A stretch of DNA of 18,090 bases from Patescibacteria group bacterium (lineage in GTDB: Bacteria > Patescibacteriota > Minisyncoccia > Portnoybacterales > UBA2143). Position numbers and translations under genes: made by a program. The stretch spans positions 1 through 18,090 of the forward strand of contig JAHJQT010000040.1 in NCBI GenBank assembly GCA_018819085.1, written 5' to 3'. Shown piece after piece: positions 7,357-13,048 of the stretch (the stretch's first letter is position 1; every line of letters starts with the position of its first letter). The notes beneath the pieces are model-generated. The model ran no database searches and was not told the DNA's origin. It was given only the letters and a program-made list of their open reading frames with translations.

Positions 7357-7377
7357 ATTCCCAATCAAGTTGGGAAT
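7357..7377. repeat. Perfect 8-bp stem-loop resembling a dispersed palindromic repeat
   Basis: ATTCCCAA, loop TCAAG, TTGGGAAT, followed by GACAC. The form GGATTCCC...GGGAATGAC is that of widespread bacterial intergenic palindromes, here with AT-rich stem centre. It sits about 50 bases upstream of the antitoxin operator. The 7278-7405 stretch holds no convincing gene. Confidence 0.5.
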
Positions 7378-7405
7378 GACACTTGAGAGAAATGGCAATG
7401 ACGCT

Positions 7406-7460
7406 ATGTCTATAAATCAAACTATGGGTGTTGACATTATAGACATATTTAATATATACT
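7406..7460 (+). promoter_or_regulatory. Promoter and inverted-repeat operator of the HTH-Panacea gene
   Basis: TTGACA at 7431-7436 and TATACT at 7455-7460 are 18 bases apart; the ATG at 7467 lies six bases past the -10, so the predicted mRNA starts at the start codon. ATGTCTATAA at 7406-7415 is repeated as a perfect inverted copy, TTATAGACAT, at 7437-7446. The two half-sites, about 31 bases centre to centre, bracket the -35 box. This is the layout expected of an antitoxin operator. Confidence 0.7.
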
Positions 7461-7466
7461 TTAAGT

Positions 7467-8156
7467 ATGATTAAAGATTATTACAAATTCATAAAAGAAC
7501 TAAGGATTAAGAAAGGTTTGTCTCAGGTTGAGGTTGCTGGGAAAATAGGGATTTCTCGTTCATCATATATTAAGTTTGAGCAAGGCAAAACAGAATTAAG
7601 TTTATCAGAAGCAGCCAAATTAGCCGATATGTTTGGTATCTCTTTAGAAGAGATGAAAACTGGATTAAAGCCGAACTATATAAAATACAAACAGATGATT
7701 CTGGCTTTTTTACGTTCAGATGTGGCTGTAGATGGGAAAATAACAAAAACTAAATTAGCTAAGCTACTTTATTTATCTGACTTTGCTTGGTTCTATAAGC
7801 ATTTAGAAAGTATGAGTGGTATGTCATACCGTAAGATTCAGTATGGCCCGGTGCCTGATAATTACTTTCGCGCTATTGAGGAATTATTTGAAGAAGGTTT
7901 AATTAATATAGATAATAAAACCAAAAATGGTGCGTTTTTAGTTTTTCAAACTAGATCTGGTCAACGAGGAGATTTATCTAAATTAAAAGCAGGGGAAAAG
8001 AAATTAATTAAAGAAATTTCAATAAAATGGAAGGGTAAAAGAACTCAAGAAATAGTTAAATTTACACATGATCAATTGCCATTTTTGATCTGTGATGATA
8101 ACGAAATTATTCCTTATGGATTGATTACTCAAGAAAATCCAGATCATGTCTATTAA
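7467..8156 (+). CDS. HTH-Panacea (DUF4065/SocA-like) antitoxin
   Basis: 229 residues. Residues 4-62 form an XRE-type helix-turn-helix (IKELRIKKGLSQVEVAGKIG, then SRSSYIKFEQGKTELS). From about 72 to 175 comes a Panacea/DUF4065 domain (TKTKLAKLLYLSDFAWFYKH, then YRKIQYGPVPDNYFRAIEEL). Panacea proteins act as antitoxins that neutralise many unrelated toxins, and the fused HTH gives transcriptional control. The downstream gene overlaps by 11 bases (8146-8156), so the two are translationally coupled and the downstream product is the likely toxin. The operator upstream supports autoregulation. The start is set by the promoter placement; there is no leader and no Shine-Dalgarno sequence. Confidence 0.88.
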   Translation: MIKDYYKFIKELRIKKGLSQVEVAGKIGISRSSYIKFEQGKTELSLSEAAKLADMFGISLEEMKTGLKPNYIKYKQMILAFLRSDVAVDGKITKTKLAKLLYLSDFAWFYKHLESMSGMSYRKIQYGPVPDNYFRAIEELFEEGLINIDNKTKNGAFLVFQTRSGQRGDLSKLKAGEKKLIKEISIKWKGKRTQEIVKFTHDQLPFLICDDNEIIPYGLITQENPDHVY

Positions 8157-8538
8157 ATATTCTGTTAATATTGAAAAATATGCTGAAAGGCATTTTATTA
8201 AAAGCTTTGAGAAGAAATATCATCGAGCTTGGGACATTACTATTGATACTTTAATTAGGGAATTTCAAAGTTTTGATATATTACTAGATCAATCAATTGC
8301 CGAAATGATTACAGAGACATCAAATATTAAAATTTGTAAGGTTGAATTCAAAATTGCTGGTACCAATCAATCGCGGCATGGTTCTGGCAATCGATGTATT
8401 GTGGCGGTTCATAAGGATGTTAGTTTAGTTAATGTCCTTTTAATTTATCATAAAAATAACTTAGGTGGAGGCAATGAAACCGCAAAATGGAAACAAATAG
8501 TAAAAAATAATTACTCTAATTATTGTGAGTTGTTATAA
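8146..8538 (+). CDS. Putative toxin partnered with the Panacea antitoxin
   Basis: 130 residues, starting inside the antitoxin gene (ATG at 8146). Helical first half (YAERHFIKSFEKKYHRAWDI, then LIREFQSFDILLD), then strands ICKVEFKIAG, RCIVAVHKDVSLVNVLLIYH. The second half has the strand order and basic/His residues of RelE-like small toxins, but the match is only by eye. Genes placed after Panacea antitoxins are usually small toxins targeting translation or membranes. No membrane helix is present, which argues for an intracellular target. The call as a toxin rests mainly on context. Confidence 0.65.
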   Translation: MSIKYSVNIEKYAERHFIKSFEKKYHRAWDITIDTLIREFQSFDILLDQSIAEMITETSNIKICKVEFKIAGTNQSRHGSGNRCIVAVHKDVSLVNVLLIYHKNNLGGGNETAKWKQIVKNNYSNYCELL

Positions 8539-8550
8539 AGAAGCAGAGGT

Positions 8551-8639
8551 AGAAAGAAAAATAATTATATGAGATTAAGATAAAATCTTTGAAATTAGAA
8601 AAGGAATATCTTAAGAATAGGTTTAAGGAGAGGAAATAG
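8551..8639 (+). pseudogene. 3' remnant of the 71-residue coding repeat (copy a)
   Basis: Bases match the last third of the genes at 11194 and 13049, from the KKEKELYEI part to the end, but with TAG as stop (8637-8639) and an in-frame stop replacing part of the front. There is no start codon. Its sequence stops matching a few bases after the toxin gene's stop codon region, so the joint lies near 8551. After it, 8640-8764 holds only a promoter and a possible 11-codon frame. Confidence 0.8.
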
Positions 8640-8655
8640 AGGTTTTATAATAAAT

Positions 8656-8684
8656 TTGACGAAATATTATTTATGTTGTAGATT
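8656..8684 (+). promoter_or_regulatory. Sigma70-type promoter
   Basis: TTGACG (8656-8661), 17-base spacer, TAGATT (8679-8684). The predicted leader to the next ATG is about 75 bases. Confidence 0.45.
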
Positions 8685-8764
8685 GTTATAAAAAGAATCT
8701 TTAAAAATAGAATAAAAGGAAAATATGTTTAAATTACATTTTGAGCATAAAAGGAGGTGATAAA

Positions 8765-8935
8765 ATGATAAGAAAAACTTACTATACAGATCAACACGGT
8801 CGTATTTTTGGAGAGAGGACAACAATAACCACTCTCTATATTGATCCGAAGACGGAGAAGATTGAGAAGAGAAGAACAGTTATATATCCGTTCAAGGGTC
8901 GGGGATCTAAATTGGAATCAAAAGAGGAGGCTTAA
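8765..8935 (+). CDS. Small unknown strand-rich protein with strong ribosome binding site
   Basis: 56 residues from ATG 8765, chosen over an upstream TTG because AAAGGAGGTGATAAAATG gives a near-perfect Shine-Dalgarno sequence at ideal spacing, one of only two good ones in the window. The protein (MIRKTYYTDQHGRIFGERTT, then TLYIDPKTEKIEKRRTVIYP) looks like two or three beta-hairpins with a basic, disordered tail. An 11-codon frame at 8725-8760 (MFKLHFEHKRR) ends inside the Shine-Dalgarno sequence and may couple to it. A terminator follows, so this is a self-contained transcription unit of a style foreign to its neighbours. No family recognised. Confidence 0.65.
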   Translation: MIRKTYYTDQHGRIFGERTTITTLYIDPKTEKIEKRRTVIYPFKGRGSKLESKEEA

Positions 8936-8955
8936 TTATTAGTTATCCAAAAAAG

Positions 8956-8983
8956 GGGAGACATCGCGTTCTCCCTATTTTTA
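8956..8983 (+). terminator. Intrinsic terminator after the 56-residue gene
   Basis: GGGAGA (8956-8961) pairs with TCTCCC (8970-8975) over an 8-base loop, then TATTTTTATT. Located 20 bases past the stop codon. Confidence 0.75.
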
Positions 8984-9006
8984 TTATAAATTTTAAGTTT
9001 TTATAG

Positions 9007-9040
9007 TATAATTAAATAAATAAAGGATTTGGAGGGGATT
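9007..9040 (+). repeat. R repeat, copy 6, preceded by a -10 box
   Basis: AATAAAGGATTTGGAGGGGA at about 9018-9038. Directly upstream, TATAAT at 9007-9012 could start a transcript just before the repeat, so R would lie in the 5' untranslated region of the DUF5661 gene. Confidence 0.65.
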
Positions 9041-9069
9041 TAAAAATAAATTAATTTAAAAATAATAAT

Positions 9070-9342
9070 ATGTCTATTAAAAAGAATTTTACTAATGAAG
9101 ATGCTAAAAGGATTGGAGAAGCAATAGGTATTGATTGGAGTAAGTTTAATGTGGAGTAATTCAGAATTGGGCTGGATGTTGAATTAGAACATGGTTTGGT
9201 TGATTCTAAAACTAATGTTACTAATGATGATGAGATAATAACTGGCAAGATCACTCTGGCTCATCTTAATGAATTTCCAGATTATTATACGCAATTGAAA
9301 AAAATGGAAAATGAGGCGGATAAATATTGGGAAGGGAAATAA
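9070..9342 (+). pseudogene. DUF5661-type gene interrupted by a nonsense codon
   Basis: The frame MSIKKNFTNEDAKRIGEAIG...IDWSKFNVE stops at TAA 9157-9159 and then continues, in the same frame, FRIGLDVELEHGLVDSKTNV...ITLAHLNEFPDYYTQLKKME to TAA 9340-9342. Together they make a normal 90-residue DUF5661 domain (FT-x-E-x-AK-x-IG start, VELEHG, HLNE-x-PDYY). Relatives usually have a glutamine at the stop position, so CAA to TAA is the likely change. There is no frameshift. Function of the domain is unknown. TAA ends most genes here, so recoding is unlikely and this is a recent pseudogene. Confidence 0.8.
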
Positions 9343-9343
9343 T

Positions 9344-9366
9344 AAATAAGAGATTTTAAGGGGAAA
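9344..9366 (+). repeat. R repeat, copy 7 (divergent)
   Basis: AATAAGAGATTTTAAGGGGA variant, beginning two bases after the DUF5661 stop codon and running into hairpin copy 2. Confidence 0.55.
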
Positions 9367-9370
9367 AAGT

Positions 9371-9407
9371 GTCTTTAAGAAATCTGACTATCCATCTTTC
9401 TAAGACA
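9371..9407 (+). repeat. Hairpin element, copy 2 (central stem missing)
   Basis: GTCTTTAAGAAATCTGAC, then TA, then TCCATCTTTCTAAGAC. Both flanks are identical to copy 3, but the 63-base central hairpin (11052-11114 there) is replaced by the two bases TA. The flanks still pair as a short outer stem. Confidence 0.8.
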
Positions 9408-9419
9408 ATGTTTTTATAT

Positions 9420-9447
9420 CGCCTAAATGGCGGTTTTTTGGTATAAT
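9420..9447 (+). promoter_or_regulatory. Terminator fused to extended -10 promoter of the RhuM gene
   Basis: CGCC-TAAAT-GGCG (9420-9432) followed by TTTTTT is an intrinsic terminator. The T-tract continues as TGG-TATAAT (-10 at 9442-9447), an extended -10. The ATG at 9454 lies six bases past it, giving a leaderless transcript. Confidence 0.7.
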
Positions 9448-9453
9448 TTAAAC

Positions 9454-10446
9454 ATGAAGAATAATACAAAATCACAAATTATAATTTATCAAACTGAAGA
9501 TGGACAAACCAAGATAACTGTTAATTTTCGAGATAAAACTGTTTGGATTACGCAAGATCAAATGGCAGAACTTTTTGATAAAGCAAAATCGACAATCAAT
9601 GAACATATACAGAATATTTATGAAGGAAAAGAGCTTATTTTAGACAAAACCATGAGAAAATTCGGAAATTCCGAATTTTCTACCAAACCTACAAATTATT
9701 ATAATTTAGATGTAATTATCTCTGTTGGCTATCGTGTGAATTCTTTACGTGGCACGCAGTTTAGAATTTGGGCAACGCAAAGATTAAAAGAGTATATTAT
9801 TAAAGGTTTTACTCTGGATGACGAAAGATTAAAACAAGGAGGCGATAGAGTCAGATATTTTGAAGAATTACTGCAAAGAATTAGAGATATTCGGAGCAGT
9901 GAAAGAAACTTTTATCAAAAGGTGACGGATATTTACGCGACTAGTGTTGACTATAAAAAAGATGCGAAAATGACCAAACAATTTTTCGCGACCGTACAAA
10001 ATAAAATGCATTATGCTGTGCATGAGCAAACTGCGGCAGAGATGATAGCAAAAAGAGTGGACAGTAAAAAACCACTGATGGGGCTAACAAGTTTTAAGGG
10101 TGATAATATAACTGTCAATGATATTACGATTGCTAAAAATTATCTTTCTAAAAAGGAAATAAAACAGCTAAATTTAATTGTGTCGCTTTATCTTGATTTC
10201 GCGGAATTGCAAGTCGTGGTAGGACGATCGATGAAAATGGCTGATTGGATAAATAAATTGGATGATTTTTTAAGAATCAGCGAAAAGAAAATTCTTGATA
10301 ATGTTGGGAAAGTTAGTCACAAAAAAGCAATACAAAAAGCTAATCAAGAATATGAAAAATATAGAAAAAGACGAGACAAAAACTATATTTCTGATTTTGA
10401 CCGAGAAGTTAAAAAGATTTTAAAGAAAAATAAATCCAAAAAATAA
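9454..10446 (+). CDS. rhuM: RhuM-family protein
   Basis: 330 residues from ATG 9454. The start nine codons earlier at 9427 overlaps the promoter, so it is rejected. The N-terminal part (IIYQTEDGQTKITVNFRDKT, then WITQDQMAELFDKAKSTINEHI) and the central SVGYRVNSLRGTQFRIWATQ with RLKEYIIKGFTLDDERLKQGG are hallmark RhuM sequences, and the length fits the family. The N-terminal part looks like a DNA-binding helix-turn-helix (DQMAELFDKAKSTINEHIQN). Named after a Salmonella pathogenicity-island gene, RhuM proteins are common in defence islands and mobile elements; their activity is not established. The gene is monocistronic and has a basic tail (KKILKKNKSKK). Confidence 0.92.
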   Translation: MKNNTKSQIIIYQTEDGQTKITVNFRDKTVWITQDQMAELFDKAKSTINEHIQNIYEGKELILDKTMRKFGNSEFSTKPTNYYNLDVIISVGYRVNSLRGTQFRIWATQRLKEYIIKGFTLDDERLKQGGDRVRYFEELLQRIRDIRSSERNFYQKVTDIYATSVDYKKDAKMTKQFFATVQNKMHYAVHEQTAAEMIAKRVDSKKPLMGLTSFKGDNITVNDITIAKNYLSKKEIKQLNLIVSLYLDFAELQVVVGRSMKMADWINKLDDFLRISEKKILDNVGKVSHKKAIQKANQEYEKYRKRRDKNYISDFDREVKKILKKNKSKK

Positions 10447-10481
10447 TTATATCTGTCCGATCAACTAAAAAAGTAGTTCAG

Positions 10482-10571
10482 AAGAGAATAAAGAGAATGA
10501 GACCAAGAGGAATAAAATCTTTAAGATTAGAAAGGGAATATCTTAAGAATAGGTTTAAGGAGAGGAAATAA
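10482..10571 (+). pseudogene. Internally deleted copy of the 71-residue coding repeat (copy b)
   Basis: Codes KRIKRMRPRGIKS joined directly to LRLEREYLKNRFKERK, then TAA. Against the copy at 13049, exactly 33 codons are missing in frame, between two occurrences of ATAAAATC that the full gene carries. The front of the gene is also lost upstream of 10482. A 24-residue peptide from the internal ATG at 10497 could still be made. The 10447-10481 stretch shows nothing beyond a small AACTA/TAGTT inverted repeat. Confidence 0.8.
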
Positions 10572-10596
10572 AAGATTTGGAGGGGATTTGGGGATA
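10566..10596 (+). repeat. R repeat, copy 8, attached to the coding repeat
   Basis: AATAAAAGATTTGGAGGGGA plus TTTGGGGATA. Its first bases are the stop codon of remnant b, showing that R is, at least here, the direct 3' flank of the 71-residue ORF. Confidence 0.8.
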
Positions 10597-10641
10597 GTGT
10601 TTTTTAGTTCTTAAACAATATAATAATGGGAGGGTAGAGCA

Positions 10642-10887
10642 ATGACAGCAACACAAAGAAAGAGGGAAGCAGCTCGTATTCTTATTGTGGATGATTCAGT
10701 TGCAAGTATGGCAGCTATACGTGCCCTACAAGAAAAAGATTTGTCTTTTTTTAAACAGCCTATTTCTGACGAGACAGAAGACTGTGATCCACCATGCCTT
10801 ATTGCTGGTGAAGGACGTTTCTCAGGCAGAGAGCTTATCGAAGGATATGCTAATACAATCGACAGTCAAATTAAGGCTCAAATGTAA
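10642..10887 (+). CDS. Small unknown protein with receiver-like N-terminus
   Basis: 81 residues. GGGAGGG seven bases before the ATG is one of only two good Shine-Dalgarno sequences here, and TATAAT lies at 10619-10624. Residues 11-30 (AARILIVDDSVASMAAIRAL) look like the first strand and helix of a response-regulator receiver (ILIVDDS), but the remaining strands are absent, so either it is truncated or the likeness is chance. The rest (CDPPCLIAGEGRFSGRELIE) has no known motif apart from C-x3-C. Codon use is richer in G and C than neighbours, and a strong terminator follows, so the unit looks imported. Confidence 0.55.
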   Translation: MTATQRKREAARILIVDDSVASMAAIRALQEKDLSFFKQPISDETEDCDPPCLIAGEGRFSGRELIEGYANTIDSQIKAQM

Positions 10888-10940
10888 AAGGAGGTTGTTT
10901 GTTCCCTTAATGTTTTTAGGATATCTCAACTTAAATTAAA

Positions 10941-10973
10941 AATGCTATCAGGCTAATCTTGATAGCATTTTTT
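10941..10973 (+). terminator. Strong intrinsic terminator after the 81-residue gene
   Basis: AATGCTATCA (10941-10950) pairs perfectly with TGATAGCATT (10960-10969), 9-base loop, then a run of Ts. Confidence 0.92.
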
Positions 10974-10990
10974 CCTTATAAATTAGCTGG

Positions 10991-11004
10991 TTTTTTGGTA
11001 GAAT
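10991..11004 (+). promoter_or_regulatory. T-tract with extended -10 (TTTTTTGGTAGAAT)
   Basis: TG-G-TAGAAT, with the -10 at 10999-11004. It has the same sequence as other terminator-promoter joints but lacks a convincing stem before it. Transcription would run through R copy 9 and hairpin copy 3 and meet the next terminator before any gene, so any product would be a short non-coding RNA of about 150 bases. Confidence 0.45.
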
Positions 11005-11007
11005 GTA

Positions 11008-11030
11008 ATAAATAGAAGATTTGGAAGGGA
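11008..11030 (+). repeat. R repeat, copy 9
   Basis: AATAGAAGATTTGGAAGGGA, closest in sequence to copy 5. It ends three bases before hairpin copy 3. Confidence 0.75.
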
Positions 11031-11033
11031 TAT

Positions 11034-11130
11034 GTCTTTAAGAAATCTGACCAGGTACGGCTTTTTTCGTAGAGCAGAGTACTGCAAAGGTTGTTACTCT
11101 CAAGGCCATACCTGTCCATCTTTCTAAGAC
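11034..11130 (+). repeat. Hairpin element, copy 3 (complete)
   Basis: The outer flanks GTCTTTAAGAAAT and CTTTCTAAGAC can pair; the central stem joins CAGGTACGGC (11052-11061) to GCCATACCTG (11105-11114) with one mismatch; an inner stem AGAGTA/TACTCT closes the loop. Compared with copy 1 the inner stem has different bases but keeps pairing. A possible transcript starts near 11011 and ends at the terminator at 11144, so the element could be a structured RNA. Confidence 0.7.
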
Positions 11131-11143
11131 AATGTTTTTATAT

Positions 11144-11173
11144 ATCGCCTAAATGGTGATTTTTTGGTAGAAT
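11144..11173 (+). promoter_or_regulatory. Terminator fused to extended -10 promoter of the first 71-residue gene
   Basis: ATCGCC-TAAAT-GGTGAT (11144-11160), T-run, then TGG-TAGAAT (-10 at 11168-11173). The predicted leader to the ATG at 11194 is about 14 bases and has no Shine-Dalgarno sequence. Confidence 0.65.
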
Positions 11174-11193
11174 GAAATAAACAATTTAAAATC

Positions 11194-11409
11194 ATGAACA
11201 AAAAAATTAAAACAATTAAAAAGAGAGTTAAGAGAATGAGACCAAGAGGAATAAAATCAATGAAACAAGATGAGTTTTTAGAAACTATGGGTAGATTAGA
11301 TTTAATAGATGAAGAGATTAAGAAAGAAAAAGAATTATATGAGATTAGGATAAAATCCTTAAGATTAGAAAAGGAATATCTTAAGAATAGGTTTAAGGAA
11401 AGGAAGTAA
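11194..11409 (+). CDS. 71-residue basic/coiled-coil protein, full copy 1 of the coding repeat
   Basis: Starts with a Lys/Arg-rich segment (KKRVKRMRPRGIKS), followed by MKQDEFLETMGRLDLIDEEI and a heptad-like charged helix ending LRLEKEYLKNRFKERK. This suggests a nucleic-acid-binding arm plus a coiled coil. It differs from the copy at 13049 at only about seven positions, several K/R or I/V exchanges, so the protein sequence seems to be under selection. The next gene starts five bases after its stop. I do not recognise the family. The same ORF, whole or broken, occurs six times in this window. Confidence 0.75.
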   Translation: MNKKIKTIKKRVKRMRPRGIKSMKQDEFLETMGRLDLIDEEIKKEKELYEIRIKSLRLEKEYLKNRFKERK

Positions 11410-11414
11410 ATAAT

Positions 11415-11843
11415 ATGTCAAATTTATCATCAATTGCATCTCTGATAATAATAACTATGGTTATTATTATATATGTATTAATTACATCAAGCAGGGATAA
11501 AGACAAAGAAATTAAAAAATTAAAGAAAGATTTAATATGGCAAAAAAGAGTTAGAGCATTTTCAGGATCAACTCCAGAAATACCAGAAATAACAGAATTT
11601 AAAAAATATGTTCAAGAAAAAATGATAACATTAGAATTAAGGGGAGAGGAACTAAATAAAGAATTTTTTAAAAAATTTGATAAAAAAGATTTTTATCTTA
11701 ACGCTATTAATGATTATTCTAAAGAAAAGAATAAAGAAAGAGAAGAATTAATTAATAAAATAATGAAGGTAAGAGAAGAGATGGAACAGTTGGATAAATT
11801 TTATAATGAACGAATTGATGAAATAATTGATTCTCATTTTTAA
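11415..11843 (+). CDS. Membrane-anchored coiled-coil protein, unknown
   Basis: 142 residues. One N-terminal membrane helix (residues 5-24, IASLIIITMVIIIYVLI), then a charged segment with coiled-coil character (KDKEIKKLKKDLIWQKRVRA and KEKNKEREELINKIMKVREE). The body is predicted to face the cytoplasm or the outside; too few charges precede the helix to be sure. It is likely co-transcribed with the 71-residue gene (five-base gap), whose AGGAAAGG tail provides a weak ribosome binding site. No known domain. Confidence 0.65.
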   Translation: MSNLSSIASLIIITMVIIIYVLITSSRDKDKEIKKLKKDLIWQKRVRAFSGSTPEIPEITEFKKYVQEKMITLELRGEELNKEFFKKFDKKDFYLNAINDYSKEKNKEREELINKIMKVREEMEQLDKFYNERIDEIIDSHF

Positions 11844-11878
11844 AATAAATAAATAAAATAATCTAAAAGTATTAATTT

Positions 11879-12529
11879 ATGAACGATCCACTTGAAAAAT
11901 TTAATTGGGGAACATTACATAAGCGCTATGATGACTTATGTGGTAGGTTTAATGATAATGAATATTTAGGATTTTTTAAAGTCAAACCTGATTCGGATCG
12001 TAAATTATATTATTCGTTAATAGAAGGATTTTTTGACAAAAGAGAATCTTCTAATGCCATTACTTTAGATCTATACAAGGCAATGCTTTATTGGAAGTTA
12101 TATTCTCAGCCTGCAGCTGTAGCTAATATTCTTGGAAAAATAAATAATCATAAAGATATAGAAAATAGATTAATTGTTTTATCAAAAAAACTTCCTTTAA
12201 AGATTGAAAGAAATATTGATGAAATTGTTAAATTAGTTCAAATTAATGAAATTTCTATTTTTGGAATGGGCAGTCCAGATTCTTTTCCAGGCAGAACTAC
12301 TTTTTTGCATTTTGTATATCCTGATATTATTCCTGTTTTTGATAAAATGGTACTTCAAGCTGTGGGAGTAGAAGATGAAAATGCTAATCACAGTATCCAG
12401 TTTTTAAAGAATTATATTCCATTTGCATGGAAGCTTGCAGATAAATATAAAAATAAATTTGATGAAAAATGGCAAGAAACTCCTGTCCGTTTGATTGATA
12501 TGGCATTGTGGGTAAATCGTGGCAATTAA
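11879..12529 (+). CDS. Unknown conserved-looking helical protein
   Basis: 216 residues, soluble and largely helical. The second half holds FGMGSPDSFPGRTTFLHFVY, then PDIIPVFDKMVLQAVGV and a Trp-rich end (WQETPVRLIDMALWVNRGN), a mix of glycines, aromatics and acidic residues that looks like a folded enzymatic or helix-hairpin-helix region rather than disorder. I cannot place it in a family. A gap of 35 bases follows the previous gene, so it may belong to the same operon as 11194-11843. Confidence 0.6.
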   Translation: MNDPLEKFNWGTLHKRYDDLCGRFNDNEYLGFFKVKPDSDRKLYYSLIEGFFDKRESSNAITLDLYKAMLYWKLYSQPAAVANILGKINNHKDIENRLIVLSKKLPLKIERNIDEIVKLVQINEISIFGMGSPDSFPGRTTFLHFVYPDIIPVFDKMVLQAVGVEDENANHSIQFLKNYIPFAWKLADKYKNKFDEKWQETPVRLIDMALWVNRGN

Positions 12530-12543
12530 AATAAAATAATTTT

Positions 12544-13014
12544 ATGTGGGGATATATTTAAATTGTATCAGTTCTTATTTCTATTATCGTTGGAGTGTAT
12601 CTTTTTGCTAATAGAAGAAGAAAAAAGAAAAAACAGAAGTTATTTATGTTTGTGATTAGTTTTTTTCTTTGGTTTCTTTTAGCGCTTTTTGTTTTTATTG
12701 TGTTATATTTTGCCGTTTTAATGATTTTTGTGCCAGATAGTAATTCAGGGAATTTAATTAATCTAGATAATAATTGTTCTATTGCGGCAATAAGTACAGG
12801 GGATTATGAAGAAAGAATTTACTTATCACCTGGAACTATTTTTGCTTTTAGAAGAAATCCTGAAAAAAAATATAATATTGTTTCTAATGCTATTCATTAT
12901 AATTTTGAACAACTTACTAGAATTATATGTTTTAATACAGTTGAAGATGCTGAAGATGCTGGATATATAGAGAGTGAGTTTTCAAAAGATGTACGTGAAA
13001 ATCCACTATATTAA
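12544..13014 (+). pseudogene. Two-helix membrane protein with an early nonsense codon
   Basis: ATG at 12544 reads MWGYI then TAA (12559-12561), after which the same frame continues IVSVLISIIVGVYLFA, a membrane helix, then a basic loop RRRKKKKQK, a second long helix (VISFFLWFLLALFVFIVLYF) and a soluble C-terminal part with C-terminal YIESEFSKDVRENPLY. Because a complete membrane segment lies between the stop and the first internal start (GTG 12595), the gene was probably longer and has been interrupted. Initiation at GTG 12595, or at ATG 12646, would give a shortened but possibly functional protein. Family unknown. Confidence 0.55.
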
Positions 13015-13048
13015 AGAGAACAATTAAATAAGAATAAAATAAAAAACT

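Noticed and set aside
7289..7474. 61-residue frame upstream of the antitoxin
   Set aside because: It starts at TTG, overlaps the palindrome, the operator and the promoter, and has no ribosome site or natural composition.
9051..9254. 67-residue minus-strand frame across the DUF5661 gene
   Set aside because: Opposite-strand shadow; the plus strand shows clear DUF5661 sequence on both sides of the stop.
10685..10939. 84-residue frame overlapping the 81-residue gene
   Set aside because: Has no ribosome site, whereas the 10642 frame has GGGAGGG at good spacing and a terminator right after.
4256..11030. The R copies as a CRISPR array
   Set aside because: Spacing is from hundreds of bases to more than a kilobase, with genes in between, and the copies vary.
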